A stretch of DNA of 64,000 nt from an uncultured Collinsella sp. (GTDB lineage: Bacteria; Actinomycetota; Coriobacteriia; Coriobacteriales; Coriobacteriaceae): assembly GCA_902492935.1 (NCBI GenBank), contig CABUNJ010000011.1, forward strand, positions 1 to 64,000, given 5' to 3'. Positions 7,732-17,363 of this stretch are shown in pieces (positions within the stretch are counted from its first letter, which is position 1; the number at the start of each line of letters is the position of its first letter). Position numbers and translations under genes: made by a program. A model generated the notes under the pieces. That model saw only the letters and a program-made list of their open reading frames with translations, did no database searches and was not told where the DNA came from.

Positions 7732-9885
7732 TTACTGAACTTTGCTGGCGAACTCGAGGTATTGCATGCGCTGCAGCTTGTCGATCGTCGAGGCGTATGG
7801 GCTGTCTTCAGATTCCAAGTCGTAGCGCAGTCCGTCGGCACCGAGATAGCCGGCGACATTGATGGTGGGCACATCTGACCTTGTTGCAAGCAGGGCCTTT
7901 TGATAGTCGGTGAGCGGGGCACCGATCTTATTAAGGGTAATGGCTGCAATCTCGTTTGCCCCGACGGTGTCGTAGACGTTGAGCTCGGTATTGCCGGCGA
8001 TTTCATAGTTAGCCCAGACGAAATAGGTCGACTGATAGACACGGAAAGCGTGGCTTGCCGTATCTTCCTGAGGGTACAGCTCGTCGTTGAGAGTCGTTGC
8101 GGCGCTCGGCTGATGGTCGCCAAAAAAGACAAGAACAACCGGTCTGCCGATATTGCGGAGCTCGTTGATAAAGTACTCGAGGTCCCGGTCGGATGCGTTG
8201 ATGCAGGTGAGATAGGTGTTGAGTGCGCTATTGGCGCCCTCGCTGGCTCCCTCGACCCAATAGTTTGTCAGCTCTTCGGCGGGAACGGTGCCATAGTCGT
8301 AGCCGCCGTGATTTTGCATCGTGACGTCAAAGATGAACTGCGGCGCTTCGTCGGTTCTAAGCAGGTCGAGTATCTTGTCGTAGGTGGCGTAGTCGCATAC
8401 GCCGGCATGGTAACAGGGCGCACCTTCGAAATCGCCGATTGAAAGAAAGTCTCCAAAGCCCAGCTGCTGATAGATTTTATCTCGATGGTAGTTGACGGGG
8501 TTTTGCGGGTGCATAGCGGTAGCGGTATACCCAAGCTCCTTAAGGTCCTTTGCCAGGCTGTTGACGCCATTCATCTGATACAGCTGATAGGGGATCTTGC
8601 CTAATCCGACAAAGGCCGTTGTCGCTCCGGTCAAAAATTCGAATTCGGAGTTTGCCGTTCCGCCACCGGCGACCGAAGCGAGCATGGTGCCGCGAACAAG
8701 TGTGTCGGGAAGCGAGTTGTAGAATGCGGGGCCGGTGTACCCGGCCGCCTGGAGCTGCTCAAAGCACGAAAGGTCGCTAAAACTCTCGTTCATGACGGCA
8801 ACAATCGTCGGCTTGATTTCATTGAACTGGGCAACGGCCGCCGCGCGCTGCTCGCTCGAGCCATACGTGCTGTCGTAGGTGGCGGCGAGCTCCTGCTCGA
8901 TGCTCTGCGCCTCATCGGGCGTATAGTCTTCGGGCTTCTCAATGGGCAACTCGTTGACCATTTCGGTGAACGAAGTGATAAAACCCTGAGACGCATACGT
9001 GGTGATGGGCTGCCAACGGTCAAATCCAAAATTCAGCGCCTGCTCCAAGTCGATGCTGGAAAAGCCCGAGAGCCCCACAACGGTCACTAGCAGAAAAGCG
9101 CAGAGGTTAGCGGCGATTGCGGGGAAGACATGGGTGGGCGTACGGAGCTTTCTCGGTCGGATAAGCGAAAGAAGCCCCAGGGAAATCTCCAGCAGGGCTA
9201 GAGAGGTTACGATTCCGGCGGTAAAGGTAAACTCGTATCCCTCGCTCACTTCCATTGCGGTGCCAAGGGCCAAGATGTCGCTTGGCAGGATGGCCTCGCC
9301 TTTAAACGTTATGACGAAGTGCTCGGCAATGCCAAGGATGCAACAGGCGACGGGCACGAGGGCCATGACGCCTCCATGACGCTGTCCCAGCAAATAAAGG
9401 GAGAGCAGAACCGTCGCGAGCAGCCCGACGGAAAACCCGAATGAGTTGGCGGGAATGCGATAGAACGTTTCGTTACAGGCAATTTCGAGTGAAACGAACG
9501 AGAGCGCTGAAACAGCGGCGATGACAAGGATGTCACGGCAAATACAGGCAACCGTTCCCGTCGCAAGATCGGTTTGGTCGATAAGTCCCGAAACCAAGGG
9601 CTCGACAAGAAGTATGACGGCGGTAGCACCGAGCGCCGAATAAGAAAGGACCCATAGGGAATTGTCCTCATTTACGAGCAATTGATTCGTAATCCATGCA
9701 GCTACCATGCCAAGCGGGATGAGGAGCGTCGCGCACCAAAAGACGCGGGCAATGGGCGGCTTTTCATTGTGTTTGATTGAAAAATATACGCGCACCACGA
9801 CGATGGCCACGATAAGGACGGCGATGAATATGGGCAGATTGGCCATGTCGCTCGAAGTGATTTCAAGGGGGATATCTTCGGTCAT
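7732..9885 (-). CDS. LtaS-like membrane sulfatase (polyglycerol-phosphate or phosphoglycerol transferase family)
   Basis: Membrane enzyme of the alkaline-phosphatase/sulfatase superfamily related to lipoteichoic acid synthase. The 717-residue protein has about eight hydrophobic segments in the first half, then an extracytoplasmic catalytic domain with VMNESFSDL (metal ligand Glu), GGGTANSEFEFLTG (the nucleophile Thr position), TMQNHGGY and FFGDHQPS (metal-binding Asp/His). It probably transfers phosphoglycerol or a similar group from phosphatidylglycerol to a cell-surface polymer or glycolipid. Start ATG 9885 is chosen because AGAGGA precedes it and MTEDIPL leads into the first membrane segment. 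The exact acceptor cannot be told from sequence; more membrane segments are present than the five of LtaS. Confidence 0.82.
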   Translation of the reverse strand: MTEDIPLEITSSDMANLPIFIAVLIVAIVVVRVYFSIKHNEKPPIARVFWCATLLIPLGMVAAWITNQLLVNEDNSLWVLSYSALGATAVILLVEPLVSGLIDQTDLATGTVACICRDILVIAAVSALSFVSLEIACNETFYRIPANSFGFSVGLLATVLLSLYLLGQRHGGVMALVPVACCILGIAEHFVITFKGEAILPSDILALGTAMEVSEGYEFTFTAGIVTSLALLEISLGLLSLIRPRKLRTPTHVFPAIAANLCAFLLVTVVGLSGFSSIDLEQALNFGFDRWQPITTYASQGFITSFTEMVNELPIEKPEDYTPDEAQSIEQELAATYDSTYGSSEQRAAAVAQFNEIKPTIVAVMNESFSDLSCFEQLQAAGYTGPAFYNSLPDTLVRGTMLASVAGGGTANSEFEFLTGATTAFVGLGKIPYQLYQMNGVNSLAKDLKELGYTATAMHPQNPVNYHRDKIYQQLGFGDFLSIGDFEGAPCYHAGVCDYATYDKILDLLRTDEAPQFIFDVTMQNHGGYDYGTVPAEELTNYWVEGASEGANSALNTYLTCINASDRDLEYFINELRNIGRPVVLVFFGDHQPSAATTLNDELYPQEDTASHAFRVYQSTYFVWANYEIAGNTELNVYDTVGANEIAAITLNKIGAPLTDYQKALLATRSDVPTINVAGYLGADGLRYDLESEDSPYASTIDKLQRMQYLEFASKVQ

Positions 9886-10003
9886 GGACGTTCCTCTGTT
9901 ACAGCAAAGTAAGTTCAGTATTAGATTACTGTAACCTTTCCACGGCATTTCGAGAAACAAAGCGCCCGATACGCAAAGCTAAAGGTCTGCGAATCTTGTA
10001 TTA

Positions 10004-10017
10004 CGAACATCTGTGCG
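10004..10017. promoter_or_regulatory. Candidate LexA (SOS) box upstream of uvrA
   Basis: CGAACATCTGTGCG differs at one position from the Gram-positive/actinobacterial LexA consensus CGAAC-N4-GTTCG, and lies about 62 bp upstream of the uvrA start, where SOS control is expected. No experimental support. Confidence 0.5.
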
Positions 10018-10078
10018 CGTCGAGTGCGCTAAACTCATCGACAGTATGATTCGATGCAATAGGAGGCAAGGAGCTTCC

Positions 10079-12958
10079 ATGTCTGATTCTTCTATCGTTA
10101 TTCGCGGCGCTCGTGAGCACAACCTCCGTGATATCGATGTTTCCATTCCGCGTGACCAACTCGTGGTCATTACCGGTCTTTCTGGCTCGGGCAAGAGTTC
10201 GCTGGCATTTGACACTATCTATGCCGAGGGCCAGCGTCGATACGTCGAGAGTCTTTCGAGCTATGCGCGCCAGTTCTTGGGCCAGATGGACAAACCCGAC
10301 TTGGATTCAATCGACGGCCTTTCGCCGGCGGTGTCGATCGACCAAAAGACGACGTCTAAAAACCCTCGCTCGACGGTTGGCACCGTAACCGAGATTTATG
10401 ACTATCTGCGCCTGCTGTTCGCCCGTGTGGGCACCCCGCACTGTCCCGAATGCGGCCGCGTCATTGAGCGCCAGACGACCGACCAGGTTGCCGACAAGGT
10501 CTTGGCGGCGGGGGAGGGCCGCCGCGCGTTTGTGCTGGCACCGGTGGTGCGCGGGCGAAAAGGCGAGTACACCAAACTGTTTGAGGACCTTCGCGCCGAG
10601 GGCTTTAGCCGCGTGCGTGTCGACGGTGAAGTGCGCTCGCTCGACGATCCGATCGATCTGGATAAGAAATTCAAGCACGATATCGAGGTCGTGGTCGATC
10701 GCATCGTGATCCGTGAGAACTCTCTGGGCCGTATCGCCGAGTCTGTTGAGCAGGCGACCGCGCTGGCTCACGGCAATGTAAACGTGTACATGCTGCCCGA
10801 TCGTGATGCTCCTGAGGGGACCGAGGGCGAGCTGCTGGAGTATTCGTTGGCCTTGGCGTGCCCGGAGCATGGACACTCCATTGACGATCTTCAGCCGCGT
10901 GATTTTTCGTTCAACGCTCCCTATGGCGCATGTCCTGAGTGCGACGGCCTGGGCTTTAAGAAAACCGTTGATGCCGAGGCGCTGATCGAGGACCCCTCGA
11001 AGTCCATTGCCGACGGAGTCTTTGGTAGCCTGTTTGGCAATTCGAACTACTATCCGCAGATTTTTGCTGCGGTCTGCAAACACTTTAAGGTGAGCACCGA
11101 TACGCCGTGGGAGGACTTGCCCCCTCGCGTGCGTCGTGCATTCTTGGATGGCCTGGGCGATACGAAGATCTCGGTCGACTACCAAAAGCTCGACGGACGT
11201 CGCAGCCAGTGGGATACCAAGTTTTCGGGCGTTCGCAACATCCTGTACGAACGCTATACCGAGACGACGAACGAGAACACCAAGGCGCGCTTGGAGAAGT
11301 ACATTCGCGAGGAACCGTGCTCGAGCTGCCACGGCGCTCGTTTGCGCCCTGAGATGCTCGCCGTCACCGTGGGCGGCAAGTCCATTTACGAGGTTTGTTG
11401 CCTGTCGTGCCGTGAGTCGCTCGAGTTTTTTGAGGGCCTGGAGCTCACCGAGCGCCAACAGTTTATCGGCGGGCGCATCGTCAAGGAAATCCTGGAGCGC
11501 TTGCGTTTTCTGGTCGATGTTGGACTCGACTATCTGACGCTCGATCGTGCCTCGGCGACGCTTTCTGGTGGCGAGGCGCAGCGTATTCGCCTGGCAACGC
11601 AGATCGGCGCGGGTCTCATGGGCGTGCTCTATATTCTGGACGAGCCCTCGATCGGTCTTCATCAGCGTGACAACGAGCGCTTGATCAAGACGCTCGAGCG
11701 CCTGCGCGATATCGGCAATACCGTTATCGTCGTCGAACACGACGAGGATACAATCCGTGCCGCCGATTACGTGATCGACATGGGGCCCGGCGCCGGCGTC
11801 AACGGCGGACACGTAGTCGCGGCGGGAACGCCTGCCGATATCATGGCGTGTCCTGAGTCGATGACGGGCGCTTATCTGACCGGCAAACGAATGATCCGGG
11901 TGCCTGATGAACGGCGCAAGCCCGGTCGCGGCTGCCTTAAAATTACGGGCGCTCGAGCCAACAACCTCAAAAACGTTACTGCCAAGATCGAGTTTGGTAC
12001 GCTTACGGTTGTTACCGGCGTGTCGGGATCGGGCAAGAGCTCCCTGGTTACCGATACCATTGCGCCTGCCCTTACGAATGCCATTCACCGTTCGACGCGC
12101 CCTGTGGGTCCGTATAAGAAAATCGAGGGCATCGAGTGTATCGATAAGGTTATCGATATCGACCAGTCGCCGATTGGCCGCACGCCGCGTTCCAACCCTG
12201 CTACCTATATCGGCCTGTGGGATGATCTTCGCGCGCTGTTTGCGAGTACGCCGGAGTCGAAGGCGCGCGGCTACTCGCCGGGTCGTTTCTCCTTTAATGT
12301 GAGTGGTGGGCGCTGTGAGGCGTGCAAGGGCGACGGGCAGATCAAGATCGAGATGCACTTCCTTCCCGATATCTACGTTCCCTGCGAAGTTTGCGGCGGT
12401 AAACGCTACAACCGCGAGACACTCGAGGTCACCTACCGTGGTAAGACCATCTCGGACGTGCTCGAAATGAGTGTCACCGAGGCGCTGGCCTTCTTTGGGA
12501 ATATCCCGCAGATTAAGCGCAAGCTCCAAACGCTGTACGATGTAGGCTTGGGCTACGTGAGCCTGGGCCAGCCCGCCACGACGCTCTCGGGCGGCGAGGC
12601 GCAGCGTGTGAAACTCGCCAAGGAGCTTCATCGACGCCAGACGGGCAAGACGTTCTATATTTTGGACGAGCCGACGACCGGCCTTCATTTTGAGGACGTC
12701 CGCCAGCTGCTCGATGTGCTGCAGCGCTTGGTCGATGCGGGCAACACGGTGCTGGTGATTGAGCACAACCTTGATGTCATCAAGGTTGCCGATCGTCTGA
12801 TCGATATGGGTCCCGAGGGCGGTAACGGCGGCGGAACCGTTGTGGTTTCGGGCACACCGGAGCAGGTTGCGGACTGTCCGCAGAGTTATACGGGCAAGTT
12901 TTTGGCGCCGTTGCTCAGGCGTGACCGGGAGCGTCAGGCTCAACTTGATGCTCAATAA
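10079..12958 (+). CDS. uvrA: UvrABC system protein A
   Basis: Damage-recognition ATPase of nucleotide excision repair; dimerises and loads UvrB. The 959-residue protein has two ABC ATPase modules: Walker A GLSGSGKSSLAF near the N-terminus and GVSGSGKSSLV in the second half, each with an LSGGEAQR signature, and the zinc modules CPECGR, CPECDG..C and CEACKGDG..CEVCGG. Length is normal for the family. An in-frame upstream start at 10013 is ignored because AGGAGGCAAGGAG precedes ATG 10079. A possible LexA box lies upstream. It is the middle of three uvr genes in this window. Confidence 0.97.
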   Translation: MSDSSIVIRGAREHNLRDIDVSIPRDQLVVITGLSGSGKSSLAFDTIYAEGQRRYVESLSSYARQFLGQMDKPDLDSIDGLSPAVSIDQKTTSKNPRSTVGTVTEIYDYLRLLFARVGTPHCPECGRVIERQTTDQVADKVLAAGEGRRAFVLAPVVRGRKGEYTKLFEDLRAEGFSRVRVDGEVRSLDDPIDLDKKFKHDIEVVVDRIVIRENSLGRIAESVEQATALAHGNVNVYMLPDRDAPEGTEGELLEYSLALACPEHGHSIDDLQPRDFSFNAPYGACPECDGLGFKKTVDAEALIEDPSKSIADGVFGSLFGNSNYYPQIFAAVCKHFKVSTDTPWEDLPPRVRRAFLDGLGDTKISVDYQKLDGRRSQWDTKFSGVRNILYERYTETTNENTKARLEKYIREEPCSSCHGARLRPEMLAVTVGGKSIYEVCCLSCRESLEFFEGLELTERQQFIGGRIVKEILERLRFLVDVGLDYLTLDRASATLSGGEAQRIRLATQIGAGLMGVLYILDEPSIGLHQRDNERLIKTLERLRDIGNTVIVVEHDEDTIRAADYVIDMGPGAGVNGGHVVAAGTPADIMACPESMTGAYLTGKRMIRVPDERRKPGRGCLKITGARANNLKNVTAKIEFGTLTVVTGVSGSGKSSLVTDTIAPALTNAIHRSTRPVGPYKKIEGIECIDKVIDIDQSPIGRTPRSNPATYIGLWDDLRALFASTPESKARGYSPGRFSFNVSGGRCEACKGDGQIKIEMHFLPDIYVPCEVCGGKRYNRETLEVTYRGKTISDVLEMSVTEALAFFGNIPQIKRKLQTLYDVGLGYVSLGQPATTLSGGEAQRVKLAKELHRRQTGKTFYILDEPTTGLHFEDVRQLLDVLQRLVDAGNTVLVIEHNLDVIKVADRLIDMGPEGGNGGGTVVVSGTPEQVADCPQSYTGKFLAPLLRRDRERQAQLDAQ

Positions 12959-12978
12959 ATAGGCGATTCAGTTTATGG

Positions 12979-13016
12979 GCGCCATCGACTCCTTGTGATT
13001 CGATGGCGCTTGCTGT
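12979..13016 (+). terminator. Terminator-like hairpin after uvrA
   Basis: Perfect 10-bp stem, GCGCCATCGA (12979-12988) with TCGATGGCGC (13000-13009), 11-nt loop, followed by TTGCTGTGT. The T-tract is weak, so termination may be incomplete. Confidence 0.6.
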
Positions 13017-13090
13017 GTCGAAGTGACGTATGCAGCCGAATTGGACATATACTTAATCTTTACGTCCGAATGCGAGGGAAAGGATATGTC

Positions 13091-13591
13091 ATGGCAAAGG
13101 CTGTAAAGACGCCAAAAACCAATGCGATGCGCGAGCTGGAAAGCGCCGGCATTTCCTATGTTCTACATACGTACGAAGACGATGGTGATGAGTCGGTGGG
13201 CCTGGGGGTCGCGATTTCGGAGCAGCTTGGCGAGGAGCCCGGTCAAGGATTTAAGACTTTGGTCTGCGTGACACCGTCCAACGACTATGTCGTGTGCTGC
13301 ATCCCTGTTGCCGACGAGCTCGATCTAAAGTCCGCCGCGCGTGCCGCGGGGGAGAAGTCCTTGGCCATGATGCATGTGAAGGATTTGCTTGCGGCGACTG
13401 GCTACGTTCGCGGCGGCTGCAGCCCGGTCGGTATGAAAAAACGCTACCGGACGCTCATTGATGAGACATGCGTCCTTTGGGATACCATTTTTATTTCGGG
13501 AGGCAAGCGTGGTTATCAGCTCGAGCTTGCACCCGATGATTTAATTGCATTTTGCGGGGCGACGGTTGCCGCGATTACGAGAGAGGACTGA
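13091..13591 (+). CDS. ybaK: YbaK/EbsC-type Cys-tRNA(Pro) deacylase
   Basis: Trans-editing hydrolase that clears Cys mischarged on tRNA-Pro. The 166-residue protein begins MAKAVKTPKTNAMRELESAGI and contains the family-typical KTLVCV segment (with the conserved Lys) and a RGGCSPVGMKKR motif lining the active site. Length matches single-domain YbaK proteins. The longer frame from 12995 overlaps the preceding hairpin; ATG 13091 with AAAGGA upstream is more likely. It lies 3 bp before murJ and probably forms an operon with murJ and uvrC. Confidence 0.92.
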   Translation: MAKAVKTPKTNAMRELESAGISYVLHTYEDDGDESVGLGVAISEQLGEEPGQGFKTLVCVTPSNDYVVCCIPVADELDLKSAARAAGEKSLAMMHVKDLLAATGYVRGGCSPVGMKKRYRTLIDETCVLWDTIFISGGKRGYQLELAPDDLIAFCGATVAAITRED

Positions 13592-13594
13592 GCG

Positions 13595-15277
13595 ATGCCG
13601 CAGGAAGAATTGAAGCGCGGAGCTCATTTTGCAAAAGAATCTGCGCCTCAGGCACCCTCGTCCGAAGCTTCTTCGTCGCGAGATGACACTGACGACATGG
13701 GCTCGTCGGACTACTCCACGGTTGGTCGTTCCGCCGGGCTTATGACCATCCTGACCATCGTGTCTCGCGTTACCGGTTTTATCCGCACGTGGGCAATGGC
13801 CGCCGCTATCGGCATGTCGCTACTCTCGTCCTCCTATCAGGTCGCCAACAACCTGCCCAATATGCTCTACGAACTCGTGATGGGCGGCATGCTCGTAACG
13901 GCGTTTTTGCCCGTGTACATGGGCGTGAGGCGTGAGCAGGGTCGCGAGGCCTCGAACGAGTACGTGGGCAACCTGCTCGGCATTCTGCTTTTGGTGCTGG
14001 GTGGCATTTCGTTGCTGGGGACCGTGTTCGCCCCGGGTTTTATCTGGACGCAATCGTTCCTTTCGGGTGACGGCGGCAGCATGGATACCGCTGCGTTCAT
14101 GTTCCGTTTCTTTGCCATCCAGATTCTGTTTTATGGTTTGGGCTCGGTGTTTTCGGGCGTTCTCAACGCACACCGCGACTACTTTTGGTCGACGTTTGCC
14201 CCGGTCCTCAACAATGTGATCGTCATTGCGAGCTTTATGGGTTTTGCGCCCGTGTCCGCACAGTTTGGCGAACGCGCCGGCATCATCTTGATTGCGGCCG
14301 GTACGACCCTCGGTGTCTTTGTTCAGATGGCATGTCAGATCCCCGCGCTCGGCAAGCACGGCGTGCATCCCCATATCCATATCGACTTTAAGGACCCCGC
14401 GCTGCGCCAGACGATTGCGCTCGGTATCCCGACGCTGCTCGCCACGGTGTGCATGTTTGTCTCGACTTCTATCACCAACGCTGCCGCGCTGGTGGTCCAG
14501 CCCGAGACTGGCCCTTCCGTCATCGCCTATGCGCGCCTGTGGTACACGCTACCCTACGCGCTGATTGCCGCCTCGCTTTCGACGGCGCTTTATACCGAGC
14601 TCTCTCACGACGCACAGGAGAAGGATTACGACAGCGTTCGCACGGGCATTTCGCGTGGCGTCGCCCAGATGCTGTTCTTCCTGATTCCGTTCGCGCTGTA
14701 CCTGATTGTCTTCGCGCGTCCGCTCAACATGATCTACTGTGCTGGCAAGTTCGATGAATCCGGCGTGACGCTGGTGTCCGAGTACCTTGTCTACCTGGCG
14801 CTCTCGCTGCCGCTCTACGGCGTGGTCGTGTTGATGCAGAAGAGCTTCTCTGCCTTGCTCGACATGAAGCCCTATAGCCGCTATTGCCTGTATTCCGCCA
14901 TCGGCCAGGCCGGCTCGGTTCTACTGTTTGGCGTTGTGCTGGGCTTCGGTATGCCGGCAATCGCGCTTTCGTATGTCGTCGACTACGTGATCTTGGTCGG
15001 CTGTTCGCTGTGGTGGCTGCGTCGTCGCCTGCGTGGCCTTCAGGTCAAATCTATCCTGCATGGCGGTTTCTTTGGCCTTTTGCTCGGTAGCCTGGGTGCT
15101 GCCGCAGGCGCCGGCGTCATGTGGGCGCTTGAACACTTTGTCGGGGCACTTGGCGGCTCGATTCTGATTACTCTTGGCTACGTTTGCGTTGCGGGTGTCG
15201 TCTCGCTTGCTGTTACCTTTGGCCTTGCCGTCGTCCTTAAGATGCCCGAGGTCTCGGCGCTGCTTCGTCGCAAGTAG
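13595..15277 (+). CDS. murJ: Lipid II flippase MurJ (MviN family)
   Basis: Integral membrane protein of the MOP superfamily that flips lipid-linked peptidoglycan precursors across the membrane. The 560-residue protein has a hydrophilic N-terminus of about 45 residues, then the family start SAGLMTILTIVSRVTGFIRTW and roughly 14 hydrophobic segments. Conserved features include the NNLPNMLYELVMGGML helix and FAIQILFYGLGSVFSGVLNAH. GAGAGGA upstream supports ATG 13595. The stop is immediately followed by the GTG of uvrC, so the two are cotranscribed. Some actinobacterial MviN proteins carry a pseudokinase domain; this one does not. Confidence 0.92.
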   Translation: MPQEELKRGAHFAKESAPQAPSSEASSSRDDTDDMGSSDYSTVGRSAGLMTILTIVSRVTGFIRTWAMAAAIGMSLLSSSYQVANNLPNMLYELVMGGMLVTAFLPVYMGVRREQGREASNEYVGNLLGILLLVLGGISLLGTVFAPGFIWTQSFLSGDGGSMDTAAFMFRFFAIQILFYGLGSVFSGVLNAHRDYFWSTFAPVLNNVIVIASFMGFAPVSAQFGERAGIILIAAGTTLGVFVQMACQIPALGKHGVHPHIHIDFKDPALRQTIALGIPTLLATVCMFVSTSITNAAALVVQPETGPSVIAYARLWYTLPYALIAASLSTALYTELSHDAQEKDYDSVRTGISRGVAQMLFFLIPFALYLIVFARPLNMIYCAGKFDESGVTLVSEYLVYLALSLPLYGVVVLMQKSFSALLDMKPYSRYCLYSAIGQAGSVLLFGVVLGFGMPAIALSYVVDYVILVGCSLWWLRRRLRGLQVKSILHGGFFGLLLGSLGAAAGAGVMWALEHFVGALGGSILITLGYVCVAGVVSLAVTFGLAVVLKMPEVSALLRRK

Positions 15278-17224
15278 GTGCGTGTGGCCGGTCACGACAA
15301 CATTCCAACGCTTGCCGAACAGGTTTCGCGCGTTCCCACACAGCCCGGATGCTACCTTTGGAAGGATGCCAAGGGCGATGTCATCTACGTGGGCAAGGCG
15401 AAAAACCTGCGCGCCCGCATGCGTCAATACGTGACACTGCAGGATGAGCGTCAAAAGATCCCGCTGATGATGCAGCTGGTGGCGAGCTTTGACTATATCG
15501 TGGTGGAGACCGAGCATGAGGCGTTGGTGCTCGAGCGCAATTTGATTGGTCAGTACCATCCGTACTTTAACGTCGACCTCAAGGATGACAAGAGCTACCC
15601 CTTTATCGCCATTACAAAGGGCGACCTGTATCCCGCTATCAAATATACGCGTGAGCGTCATAAGCCGGGAACGCGCTATTTTGGACCCTATACCGATAGC
15701 CGTGCGGCACGTGAGACGATAGATACGCTGCGCAAGGTTATCCCCATCTGCTCCGCATCCTGTGCGGAGTGGCGTCGTTGTCGTCGTATCGTCGAGTCCC
15801 ACAAGGGCGAGGAAGACATCGTCAATATGATTTGCACGCAAAACGGGCGTCCCTGCTTTGACTACCATGTCGGGCGCGGCCCGGGTGCGTGTGTCGGCGC
15901 GATTTCCCCGGCAGACTATGCCAAGAACGTCAAGCGTGTCGAGCGCTTTTTGTCGGGCCATCGCAAGGATGTCGTCGATGAGCTGACCTCCGAGATGACG
16001 GATGCCGCCGAGGCGCTCGACTTTGAGCGCGCGGCACGCGTCAAACGTCGTTTGGAGGTCATCAGGGGTCTGGACGATCGTCAGCAAGTCGTTTTTCCCT
16101 CCAGTGTCGATATCGATGTCATCGGGTTCTATCGCGAGGAGACCATCTCCGCCGCTTGCGTCTTTGTCGTGCGTGAGGGCCGAACAGTTCGCACCTGCGA
16201 GTTCATTCTCGACAAGGGTCTTGATGTTGACGAGGAAGAGCTCCAGTCGGGCTTTCTTAAGCGCTATTACGACGAGACGGCTGATATTCCAGCTGAGATA
16301 AACCTCTCTGTCGAGCTTGAGGATGCGGAGGCGCTGGGGGAGTGGCTTGCGGGCAAGCGTGAGCGTTCCTGCCATCTCCATAGGCCGCAGCGTGGCGAAA
16401 AGCACCGTCTGCTCGATATGGCATCCAAAAATGCGCGCCATGCCCTCATGCGCTACATGATGCGAACGGGGTACGCTGACGACCGCACCAATCAAGCGCT
16501 CCTGGAGCTCGAAAGCGCGCTGGCGCTGCCGGCGCCGCCGATGCGTATCGAGTGCTTCGATATCTCGACGCTGCACGGCACCTTTACGGTCGCCTCGATG
16601 GTGGTGTTTACCAACGGACGCGCCGACAAGAGCCAGTACCGTCGTTTTAAAATTCAGGCCGAATTGGACGAGGCAAACGACTTCGTGTCGATGTCCGAGG
16701 TTTTGGGACGACGCTATGCTCCCGAGCGCATGGCCGACGAGCGCTTTGGCTCGCGCCCCGATTTGCTCGTTGTCGATGGCGGTAAGCCGCAATTGACCGC
16801 TGCGATCAAGCAACTTGAGGCTCTTGGGCTCGATATACCAGTTTGTGGCTTGGCGAAGGCCGACGAGGAAGTTTTTGTGCCTTGGGACGAGACTCCTGTC
16901 GTGCTGCCGACCGGGTCTGCGTCGCTCTATCTAATTAAACAGGTACGCGATGAGTCGCACCGTTTTGCAATTACATTCCATCGTGAGTTGCGCGATAAAG
17001 CCATGACGGTTTCGGTACTCGATGACGTTCCAGGCGTGGGACCCACCAGAAAACGTGCCCTTATGCGCCATTTTGGCTCGATGAAGCGTTTGCGCGCGGC
17101 GAGCGAGCAAGAGATCGCGGAAGTTCGCGGCATACCTGCCGATGTTGCCAAGGCGGTCCACGAGGCGCTCGTTGCATGGAATGCCGAGCGCGCCGAGGCG
17201 GCGGCTGGCCATTCTGATAGCTAA
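15278..17224 (+). CDS. uvrC: UvrABC system protein C (excinuclease)
   Basis: Dual-incision nuclease of nucleotide excision repair. The 648-residue protein has an N-terminal GIY-YIG nuclease domain (CYLWKDAKGDVIYVGKAKNLRARM), a cysteine cluster region CSASCAEWRRC, a UVR domain (EALDFERAARVKRRLE) that binds UvrB, an RNase H-like endonuclease core (IECFDISTLHGTFTVASMVVF, LLVVDGGKPQL) and C-terminal helix-hairpin-helix motifs (VPGVGPTRKRALMRHFGS). GTG 15278 directly follows the murJ stop; another in-frame GTG sits at 15284. No strong ribosome-binding site is visible, so expression probably relies on coupling to murJ. Confidence 0.95.
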   Translation: MRVAGHDNIPTLAEQVSRVPTQPGCYLWKDAKGDVIYVGKAKNLRARMRQYVTLQDERQKIPLMMQLVASFDYIVVETEHEALVLERNLIGQYHPYFNVDLKDDKSYPFIAITKGDLYPAIKYTRERHKPGTRYFGPYTDSRAARETIDTLRKVIPICSASCAEWRRCRRIVESHKGEEDIVNMICTQNGRPCFDYHVGRGPGACVGAISPADYAKNVKRVERFLSGHRKDVVDELTSEMTDAAEALDFERAARVKRRLEVIRGLDDRQQVVFPSSVDIDVIGFYREETISAACVFVVREGRTVRTCEFILDKGLDVDEEELQSGFLKRYYDETADIPAEINLSVELEDAEALGEWLAGKRERSCHLHRPQRGEKHRLLDMASKNARHALMRYMMRTGYADDRTNQALLELESALALPAPPMRIECFDISTLHGTFTVASMVVFTNGRADKSQYRRFKIQAELDEANDFVSMSEVLGRRYAPERMADERFGSRPDLLVVDGGKPQLTAAIKQLEALGLDIPVCGLAKADEEVFVPWDETPVVLPTGSASLYLIKQVRDESHRFAITFHRELRDKAMTVSVLDDVPGVGPTRKRALMRHFGSMKRLRAASEQEIAEVRGIPADVAKAVHEALVAWNAERAEAAAGHSDS

Positions 17225-17324
17225 ACACGAGCCTAAACAACTGATATACATGATTGCGCGATTTTCAACCATTTATTTCGCCATGATTGCCTGCTGGTTT
17301 CGGGTTTTATTAACGCTAAAACGT

Positions 17325-17363
17325 TTGACTAACCCAAGCGAAAACCCTGCTATCCTGCGGGTT
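17325..17363 (+). promoter_or_regulatory. Promoter of the sialic-acid operon with overlapping dyad
   Basis: TTGACT at 17325-17330 and TGCTAT at 17348-17353 are spaced 17 bp. A dyad AACCC (17343-17347) ... GGGTT (17359-17363) brackets the -10 box and could be a repressor operator. No regulator gene of the NanR type is seen nearby. Transcription would begin about 17360, leaving a leader of roughly 230 nt. Confidence 0.55.

Noticed and set aside
10307..12955. An 882-codon minus-strand frame across uvrA
   Set aside because: Shadow of uvrA caused by codon bias; no ribosome-binding site and no family resemblance.
14921..16813. A 630-codon minus-strand frame across murJ/uvrC
   Set aside because: Antisense shadow; the plus-strand genes carry all conserved motifs.
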